28,999 nt of DNA from DATFLS01 sp964413425. GTDB lineage: Bacteria > Fidelibacterota > JAANXI01. Shown here in pieces: positions 23,526-28,999 of this stretch. The notes under the pieces are model-generated. The model was not told the DNA's origin. It made no database searches and saw only the letters and a list, made by a program, of their open reading frames with translations. The stretch's first letter is position 1, and every line of letters starts with the position of its first letter. A program made the position numbers and the translations under genes. Where the stretch lies: positions 1 to 28,999 of the forward strand of contig CAYPST010000049.1 in assembly GCA_964413425.1 (NCBI GenBank), written 5' to 3'.

Positions 23526-24803
23526 ATGAGCATGACGATGACCGAGAAAACCCTGGCAGCCGCTACTGCTACCACGGTGGTTAAGCCGGGGGATCTGCTT
23601 TATCCTGACATTTCTTTGATGACGGCCACTGAATTCACGGCGCCCGGCACCTATGAGTTCCTGAAGCAGATGGGAGTATCGAAACTCGCGGATTCCGGGA
23701 AAGTGGCGGTGGTCACCGGACATTATCATGTGGGTGTCAGCGACCAACAACTCCGGTTGATTAGACAGACCTCGGATTTTGTCAAAGAGTATGGTATCAG
23801 GAATTATTTCGGTCCGGGGAAAGGTGGCGTTCCGTATCTCCAACTCAGCGATCAGGGTTTGATTATTCCCGGCGATGTGGTGGTTGGTGCGGATGCACAT
23901 GCGGCAGCGTTCGGAGCACTGGGGGCTTTCGGATTGCCTGTCGGAAGCACGGACCTGGCAATAGCTCTCACCCTGGGACAGATCTGGATTCAGGTGCCGG
24001 AAAGTCTCCAGGTCAATTTTACGGGTGAACCAGACCAACTGCTCACTGGCAAAGACTATGGCCTGGCAGTACTCCGCGAATTGGATGCTGCCAGAGTAAC
24101 GGGACGAGCCGTGGAGTTTCAGGGTGGTGCCCTTGATAACCTGTCCATGGGAGACCGGTTCACCCTGGCGGATATGGCCCTCGATTTCGGTGCGCTCAAT
24201 GCGATAATGCAACCGAATGAGAAGGTATTGGAATACCTGTCAGAAGAGATCACTCGTGAAGCGCAGTACTATTTTCCCGATGATGATGCCACATACAGCG
24301 AGACTATCGACATCGATGTGGAAACGCTGGAGCCGCTGGTACAGGAGGTTCATGCGCCGGAGAAGATCTATGGCGTCTCAGCACTCCGCACGGATGTTTC
24401 GATTGGTCAGGTCATCATCGGGGGCTGTTCCGGCGGATTCATCGATGATCTCTGGAAGGCCACCCGGGTGTTGAAATATCGAAAGATCCATCCGGAGGTC
24501 AGACTGATTATCATCCCCGGTTCGCCACTGACGTATCAGCGCATGGTGAACGAAGGGCTGGCGAGTATCTTTACCGAACTGGGTGCCAGTGTGACTGCGC
24601 CCGTCTGCGGACCCTGTCCGGACAGCGGGATTGGCCGGATTCCTCCCGGTGAGCGGACCCTGGTCACATCCAGAGGTCGAGTGTACCAGCCGGAGACGCA
24701 AGTGTGGAGCGGGAGTGTCGCAACGGCTGCGGCAACTGCAGTGAGCGGAGTGCTTTCTGATCCCAGAGAATTAATAACCGAAGCTGAAAGCCCGGAATCT
24801 TAA
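23526..24803 (+). CDS. Aconitase/LeuC-like large subunit, divergent active site
   Basis: This 425-residue protein aligns along its whole length with LeuC/homoaconitase large subunits (4Fe-4S hydro-lyases). It contains exactly three cysteines, Cys301 (IIGGCSGGFIDDL), Cys361 and Cys364 (VCGPCPDS), which are the three cluster ligands. Other motifs differ from the canonical ones. DSHT is DAHA (123-126), the usual DH motif is GHYHVG (65-70), SCTNxR is GCSGGF, and the substrate-binding NRNFxGR is SRGRVYQ (382-388). GGAGG at 23512-23516 supports ATG 23526. It heads a three-gene operon, with the RNase H-like gene 18 nt downstream and the LeuD-like gene after that. It probably binds a cluster, but its substrate is unlikely to be isopropylmalate, homocitrate or citrate. 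Confidence 0.85.
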   Translation: MSMTMTEKTLAAATATTVVKPGDLLYPDISLMTATEFTAPGTYEFLKQMGVSKLADSGKVAVVTGHYHVGVSDQQLRLIRQTSDFVKEYGIRNYFGPGKGGVPYLQLSDQGLIIPGDVVVGADAHAAAFGALGAFGLPVGSTDLAIALTLGQIWIQVPESLQVNFTGEPDQLLTGKDYGLAVLRELDAARVTGRAVEFQGGALDNLSMGDRFTLADMALDFGALNAIMQPNEKVLEYLSEEITREAQYYFPDDDATYSETIDIDVETLEPLVQEVHAPEKIYGVSALRTDVSIGQVIIGGCSGGFIDDLWKATRVLKYRKIHPEVRLIIIPGSPLTYQRMVNEGLASIFTELGASVTAPVCGPCPDSGIGRIPPGERTLVTSRGRVYQPETQVWSGSVATAAATAVSGVLSDPRELITEAESPES

Positions 24804-24821
24804 ACCACAAAGGAAAACGTA

Positions 24822-25394
24822 GTGAAATCCAGCGAGGCTGTCCGTCTGATAAACGCCATTTTCGATTACTTGCCAGTCCAAAAATTTCTGGACGAATATC
24901 CTGATTTTTCCGAGCGAATGGTGTCTGAACTGCGTGGCCAGGTGACGGAGATGCTGCAATCTCAATCTCTGCAGGAAGAACGCTCCTTTTCTTTGTTTGT
25001 TGACGGGGCGTCGCAGCCGCAGAAAAAGCAGGCCGGAATCGGAGGAGTGATTTATCTGAACGATTCGGAAATAGAAAGTTTTTCCGACAATATCGGGGAA
25101 GCGACCAATAATGAGGCGGAATACAGGGCGCTCATTTACGGATGTGAGTTGCTTCGGAAATACAAGCCGGAAAGGGTGTATATCTTTGCGGACAGTGAAT
25201 TTATGGTTAAACAGATCACCGGTGAATACCAGGTAAAAAACCCACGGATGCAGAAATTGTACGGGCGAGCCATGACTATCCTGCAGCATTTCCCCGAGTG
25301 GACGATCGAACATGTTCCGCGTGCACGTAATAAACGGGCGGATCAGCTCTCAAAGCAAGCCGTGTTACAGGGGGAGGTCAGAAAGCGACCATGA
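24822..25394 (+). CDS. RNase HI-like protein (archaeal-type/RVT_3 fold)
   Basis: This 190-residue protein starts with GTG behind AGGA (24811-24814). About 52 helical residues precede an RNase H domain. The catalytic tetrad appears complete: Asp61 (LFVDGAS), Glu100 (TNNEAEYRAL), Asp124 (IFADSEF) and Asp174 (NKRADQLS). The family cleaves the RNA strand of RNA/DNA hybrids. The subgroup with TNNxAEY and NxxAD is the short, archaeal-like RNase HI group. It lies between the two aconitase-like subunit genes and overlaps the downstream one by the 4 bases ATGA, so it is translationally coupled. Why an RNase H sits there is not explained by known pathways. Confidence 0.87.
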   Translation: MKSSEAVRLINAIFDYLPVQKFLDEYPDFSERMVSELRGQVTEMLQSQSLQEERSFSLFVDGASQPQKKQAGIGGVIYLNDSEIESFSDNIGEATNNEAEYRALIYGCELLRKYKPERVYIFADSEFMVKQITGEYQVKNPRMQKLYGRAMTILQHFPEWTIEHVPRARNKRADQLSKQAVLQGEVRKRP

Positions 25395-25888
25395 AAGTGA
25401 TTGAAGGCACTGCATTTCTTCTTGGTGACAATGTTCACGCGAATAGTATCCTCACACCGGAATATTCGCTGTCCGGCGAGTCGATCTCTGAGGATGAAAT
25501 TTTTCCGAACTTTACTGCGGAAGATTCGGAACAATGCCGGAGTGCTGACATCCTGGCCGTCGGCGAAAAATTCGGGTACGGTTCTGTGAGAGAAGATATT
25601 GTGCGGGCACTCCTGCAAATCGGCATCAAAGCCATCATTGGAAAAGGATTGGCTCCGGTGTTTTTTCGCAATGCCCTGAATTCAGGATTGCCTGCATTCA
25701 CAGCCCGGGCAGCGGTCGAATCCATACAACCAGGGGACCGGCTGAAGGTGGAGGTGGAAGAGCAGCGCATCACTAACCTTCGGACTGAGCACACTTTCGC
25801 GGCCGATCCCATTCCGGTGTTCGCCCGGAAACTGATGGAGATGGGGGGCGTAGAAGCCTACATGTCAGAGTTAATCAGGCAATCGTAA
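25391..25888 (+). CDS. LeuD-like aconitase small subunit, divergent active site
   Basis: This 165-residue swivel-domain protein matches LeuD/homoaconitase small subunits in length and order: FLLGDNVHANSI, DILAVGEKFGYGSVRED, AIIGKGLAPVFFRNALNSGLP, LRTEHTFAADPIP and a final GGVEAYMSELI. The canonical DNxDTD motif is DNVHAN (13-18), and GCGSSREHA is GYGSVREDI (62-70). The catalytic-base serine position (Ser65) and Arg67 are kept, but the second Ser is Val66. It should pair with the large subunit encoded 0.6 kb upstream, since both are single in the window and diverge together. The start overlaps the RNase H-like stop. Confidence 0.85.
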   Translation: MKVIEGTAFLLGDNVHANSILTPEYSLSGESISEDEIFPNFTAEDSEQCRSADILAVGEKFGYGSVREDIVRALLQIGIKAIIGKGLAPVFFRNALNSGLPAFTARAAVESIQPGDRLKVEVEEQRITNLRTEHTFAADPIPVFARKLMEMGGVEAYMSELIRQS

Positions 25889-26097
25889 CACCCCACACAG
25901 AGGCACCCTTAAGAATACCTTCTCACAGATACAGGAGCGGTGTTTCCGTTCCGAAATTTCGTTATGGCATCAGACAAGACATCCTCGCGTTTGCCGGTTC
26001 CGAAAAGGTGCGCGATATGATTCTGTTTGAAGTAATCGTCAATCCTCAGTATTATTCGATTTGATTAACAGACAAAAATGTCAGAGAACGGAGCACT
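25889..26097 (+). other. Intergenic region with a possible coding remnant
   Basis: One frame is open from before 25861 to the TGA at 26062-26064. Its end is protein-like, reading RYGIRQDILAFAGSEKVRD and then MILFEVIVNPQYYSI. No start codon with a ribosome binding site was found. An ACACAGAGG-type repeat lies right after the LeuD-like stop (25888-25908). Confidence 0.3.
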
Positions 26098-27165
26098 ATG
26101 AAAGCACTGATTACGGCCGGAGGCCGGGGCACCCGTCTGCGGCCCATTACCCATACCCAGAACAAGCATCTCATTCCCGTGGCCAATAAGCCGATCCTGT
26201 TTTATGCGCTGGAATATGTGAGGGAGGCAGGTATCACCGAGGTCGGGATTGTGATCAACGCGGGCACCTCGGAAGTACAGGATGTGCTCGGGGATGGGAG
26301 TCCCTGGGGGGTAAATATTACTTATATTCCACAGGAAAACCCCTTGGGGTTGGCGCATGTGGTGAAGATTTCCGAAAAGTTTATCGGGGACGATGAGTTT
26401 GTGTTCTATCTGGGCGATAACATGGTGGTGGGCGGCATTACACAGTTCATTAAAGAATTCCGTGCTGCGGGGAGCAACTGTCATCTGGTCCTGGCCCGGG
26501 TGAAGAATCCCGAACGATTCGGCGTGCCGGAAATCGTTGACAACCGGATTGTCCGGGTCGAGGAAAAGCCCAAGGTGCCCAAAAGTAATTATGCGGTGTC
26601 GGGAATCTACTTGTATGATTCTCACATCTTTGAAGCAGTGAATAACATTTCCCCCAGTGACCGGGGGGAACTGGAAATTTCTGACGCGCATCAGTATCTC
26701 GTGAAGAAGGATTACCACATCAGTTTCTCCGAGATTACCGGGTGGTGGAAAGACACCGGGAAGCCGCTGGATTTGCTGGAAGCAAACCGGCTCATCCTGG
26801 ATAATCTGCAGTCGAATTACGTGGATCAGAGCATCGATAAAAACTCCACTCTCCTCGGCCGCGCCGAGATCGCTCCCAGTGCCCGGATTATTAATTCCAA
26901 TATCAGAGGGCCGGTGATTATCGGAGAAAATTGCCGGATTGAGAACACCTATATCGGACCCTACACTTCAATATACAATAATACAGTAATTCGGAACAGC
27001 GAAGTGGAGTACAGTATCATCCTGGACAGCTGTCGGATTGAAGAGGTGGACCTCCGGATTGAGAGCAGTTTGTTGGGCCAAGAAGCTGAGATCGTGAAAG
27101 CCACGCCCAAACCGAAAACCCATCGATTTGTGATCGGTAATCAGAGCCGGGTCGAAATCCGGTGA
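26098..27165 (+). CDS. rmlA: Glucose-1-phosphate thymidylyltransferase, long form
   Basis: The 355-residue enzyme forms dTDP-glucose from dTTP and glucose-1-phosphate for rhamnose or related sugars. The nucleotidyltransferase domain shows ITAGGRGTRLRPITHTQNK (5-23), the metal-site YLGDNM (about 103-108) and GVPEIVD. A left-handed beta-helix with hexapeptide repeats occupies about 240-335 (APSARIINSNIRGPVIIGEN and similar), as in the long RmlA of archaea and actinobacteria. GGAG precedes the ATG. No other rml gene is nearby, so it is not in a complete rhamnose operon here. A related nucleotidyltransferase of different sugar specificity is possible. Confidence 0.88.
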   Translation: MKALITAGGRGTRLRPITHTQNKHLIPVANKPILFYALEYVREAGITEVGIVINAGTSEVQDVLGDGSPWGVNITYIPQENPLGLAHVVKISEKFIGDDEFVFYLGDNMVVGGITQFIKEFRAAGSNCHLVLARVKNPERFGVPEIVDNRIVRVEEKPKVPKSNYAVSGIYLYDSHIFEAVNNISPSDRGELEISDAHQYLVKKDYHISFSEITGWWKDTGKPLDLLEANRLILDNLQSNYVDQSIDKNSTLLGRAEIAPSARIINSNIRGPVIIGENCRIENTYIGPYTSIYNNTVIRNSEVEYSIILDSCRIEEVDLRIESSLLGQEAEIVKATPKPKTHRFVIGNQSRVEIR

Positions 27166-27482
27166 GGCACCGGTATCCTGATGACGAGGACCTGTTTGAG
27201 AAAAACCTCCCCGGGGAGATGGCGTATCGCGTAATCTGTTGGCAGGATCGAAAGTATGGCTGTCGGAGCGTCCTCGGCCATCTTCCCTGAAAAGTAGTGA
27301 GCACCTGTGATTGGCAATGCCACAGAAAACCAAATGGTTCTCTGCCTGCACCAAAAATAATCTTCCGTAATCCGAATTGTTGATTTAATCCGACCGTGTC
27401 CGATTATATATTAATCTTCAAGACGAACTTTTATATGAGAGAGAATATCATATATTAAACGGATACTCCATTACCGGATGCT
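27166..27482. other. Intergenic region between rmlA-like and oppF-like genes
   Basis: The 317-bp gap has the perfect 12-bp palindrome CTCCCCGGGGAG (27207-27218) soon after the rmlA stop. Further on it is AT-rich, with TTGATT (27380-27385) and TTATAT (27404-27409) 18 bp apart as a weak promoter candidate. No gene was found. Confidence 0.4.
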
Positions 27483-28505
27483 ATGCATACTGGGAAAAGC
27501 GGCGATAACAATATTTTGATAAAGGTACAACATCTCACGAAACATTTCCCGGTCGAACAGGGGATATTCCGTCGATCGAGGGCCTCTCTCAGAGCGGTGG
27601 ATGGAGTGAGCTTCACCATCCGACGGGGAGAGACACTGGGATTGGTCGGAGAATCCGGTTGCGGGAAAAGCACGACAGGCAGGCTCCTGCTGCGGCTCAT
27701 CGAACCGACGGACGGCGAGATCTTTTTCGATGGCCGGAATTTACTGGCCCAGGATTCTCGTAGTCTGCAGCGGTTGCGTAAAGATATGCAGATCATTTTC
27801 CAGGACCCTTATAATTCATTAAATCCGCGGATGAGTGTGGGCAGTATGCTAAGAGAGGCGCTGCAGATCCACGACATTGTCCCGCCGCATCAGCGCACGG
27901 ATCGGATTCGGGAACTGCTGGAATTAGTGGGCCTTGCGCCCGAATATCGCCAGCGGTATCCCCACGAATTCTCCGGCGGCCAGCGCCAGCGGATCGGCAT
28001 CGCCCGGGCGTTGTCCGTTGAACCGAAATTTATTGTATGCGACGAACCGGTGACGGCCCTGGATGTGTCCATCCAGGCGCAAATCATCAATTTGTTGCGA
28101 GATTTGCAAAAGAAATTCAACTTAACGTATCTTTTTATTGCCCATGATCTGAGTGTGGTGGAATACATCAGTGATCGGGTGGCCGTGATGTATCTCGGCA
28201 AAATTGTGGAGTTGGGAACGCGGGATGCTATTTTTCATAATCCGTTACATCCGTACACCCGGGCCCTCATGAGTGCGGTGCCGGTACCGGACCCGTCAGT
28301 GCGTAAACAGCAGATAGTTCTGCAGGGAGATGTGCCTTCGCCTATTCATATGCCCGGCGGATGCCGGTTTCATACCAGATGCCCGGTTGCCCGGGCCGAC
28401 TGTGCAACCCGCGTACCTGTGCTGGAAGAGCTGGAATCGGAGCACTGGGTACGGTGTTACTATGCGAAAAAAAACAATGAGACTACTATAGAAACCACTA
28501 ATTGA
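27483..28505 (+). CDS. Oligopeptide/dipeptide ABC transporter ATP-binding protein (OppF/DppF type)
   Basis: This 340-residue ATPase energises peptide import. It has Walker A GESGCGKST (56-64), Q-loop IIFQDPYNSLNPRM (Gln107), signature FSGGQRQRIGIARAL (from 163), Walker B FIVCDEP, H-loop His221 (IAHDLSV), and the C-terminal oligo/dipeptide extension with GCRFHTRCP. The TALDVSIQAQ and NPLHPYTRAL motifs are typical of OppF. No OppD, permease or binding-protein gene follows in the remaining 0.5 kb. The ribosome binding site before ATG 27483 is weak. The last few residues (ETTIETTN) are encoded by a dispersed ACCACTAATTGACACG repeat, so the natural C-terminus may have been replaced. Confidence 0.9.
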   Translation: MHTGKSGDNNILIKVQHLTKHFPVEQGIFRRSRASLRAVDGVSFTIRRGETLGLVGESGCGKSTTGRLLLRLIEPTDGEIFFDGRNLLAQDSRSLQRLRKDMQIIFQDPYNSLNPRMSVGSMLREALQIHDIVPPHQRTDRIRELLELVGLAPEYRQRYPHEFSGGQRQRIGIARALSVEPKFIVCDEPVTALDVSIQAQIINLLRDLQKKFNLTYLFIAHDLSVVEYISDRVAVMYLGKIVELGTRDAIFHNPLHPYTRALMSAVPVPDPSVRKQQIVLQGDVPSPIHMPGGCRFHTRCPVARADCATRVPVLEELESEHWVRCYYAKKNNETTIETTN

Positions 28506-28525
28506 CACGAATTACCACAAATAGA
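28491..28525 (+). repeat. ACCACGAAT-type dispersed repeat, copy spanning the oppF stop
   Basis: The stretch is built on ACCACTAATTGACACGAATT followed by ACCACAAAT. It covers the last codons and stop of the oppF-like gene. It is related to 16043-16075. Confidence 0.6.
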
Positions 28526-28544
28526 TTGAGTCTATGCAGAAAAC

Positions 28545-28697
28545 CCTCGCCCGAAGGGATGCTCCGAAGTCCCAGAAGGGATCCCGTTGGGGGAGTCTCT
28601 TCGAGGCCTTCGGCAAAGAGATCCTCCAAAGGAGTCCTTTCCCACAGGGATGCCTTCGGCACGAACCTTCCTCATAGAGATCCCTTCGGGACGGGGC
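28545..28697. repeat. Cluster of mini-hairpins with 3-nt loops
   Basis: Four clear units are GCC-TTC-GGC (28606-28614), CTCC-AAA-GGAG (28624-28634), TGCC-TTC-GGCA (28651-28661) and TCCC-TTC-GGGA (28681-28691). Weaker ones lie before 28600 (for example CCC-GTT-GGG). Flanks such as AGGGAT and ACGAA recur. One unit is shared almost exactly with 22156-22175. Confidence 0.75.
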
Positions 28698-28947
28698 AAA
28701 GAACACATGACCACTTGGCTCCCGGATCCCGAAAATTTTTGGGAACTATGTTCGGTATCTCATCCGTGTACGCCGGGCGCACCGGTTTGCCGGGACTTGC
28801 TGTTTTCTAAACACTCTCAATAGATTGAAAAAACAAAATATAATTACAGTAATGCGGCATAAAATTCTTATAAATCATTGATACCTTAATAATTCAAACA
28901 TAAAGAAAAGTGAGTACACTTTGTGGAGCAAGCGTAATAATATAAAA

Positions 28948-28993
28948 CCTAAGTTGAGCGATACGAGCTTCGCGAAGTATCGCTGTACTTAGG
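28948..28993. repeat. Long imperfect hairpin at the window edge
   Basis: CCTAAG pairs with CTTAGG (outer arms 28948-28953 and 28988-28993). AGCGATAC pairs with GTATCGCT (28957-28964 and 28977-28984). The loop contains the palindrome CTTCGCGAAG. It may be a REP-type element or the edge of something beyond the window. Confidence 0.7.
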
Positions 28994-28999
28994 GAAAAC

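Larger units (their letters stand above)
28506..28999. other. Gene-free right end with repeats
   Basis: No convincing gene was found. The first half holds the mini-hairpin cluster. From about 28800 to 28950 the sequence is AT-rich without a visible ribosome binding site. A long hairpin closes the window. Confidence 0.5.

Noticed and set aside
28502..28823. Overlapping 60-100-residue frames at the right end
   Set aside because: They run through the mini-hairpin repeats, which keep several frames open by composition. No protein family is visible.

Overview
This 29-kb window looks like chromosomal core and niche-adaptation DNA of a free-living Gram-negative bacterium of the Bacteroidota/FCB neighbourhood (for example Balneolota, Rhodothermota, Calditrichota or KSB1-like). 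This placement is inference from gene content: a TonB-dependent receptor with an N-terminal carboxypeptidase-like domain, a Bacteroidota-style HU-like protein, tricorn-type S41 proteases, DUF1080 and GH16 secreted enzymes. Most genes have strong GGAGG-type ribosome binding sites, and at least one clean -35/-10 promoter is visible. That argues against Bacteroidia/Flavobacteriia, where both are usually weak. No tRNA, rRNA, CRISPR, transposase or phage gene was recognised.

Left part (1-4160): the tail of an unidentified gene, a GH15 glucoamylase/trehalase-like enzyme and a stand-alone NAD(P)H-hydrate epimerase. A metal-handling cluster (3081-6481) follows: a promoter with an overlapping palindromic operator, a DtxR-family regulator with a Cys-rich tail, a His-rich exported protein and a TonB-dependent receptor whose plug carries a CxxC.

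Middle (6482-17520): two tandem paralogous tricorn-like S41 proteases with signal peptides, a coiled-coil/TM protein on the minus strand, a secreted DUF1080-PHP-like fusion, a GH16 lipoprotein and a small acidic orphan. This is largely a degradative/secretory block.

17521-19745 is mainly minus strand. It holds the wreck of a molybdate ABC operon, in which the front of modA is joined to the back of modC and modB is missing, followed by an HU-like gene.

Right part (19746-28999): a D-lactate dehydrogenase-like enzyme, a zinc-independent MDR oxidoreductase, a PEBP protein, two tiny membrane proteins, and a tight three-gene operon. That operon encodes an aconitase/LeuC-like large subunit, an RNase HI-like protein and a LeuD-like small subunit. 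Its Fe-S cysteines are kept but most substrate-site motifs differ from the canonical family, and an RNase H fold sits between the two subunit genes. It is the best candidate here for an undescribed system. RmlA-long and an orphan OppF-type ATPase follow.

Intergenic regions carry several short repeat families: mini-hairpins with 3-nt loops, ACCACGAAT-type repeats at gene 3' ends, a 7-bp tandem array and an A-rich 8-bp array.
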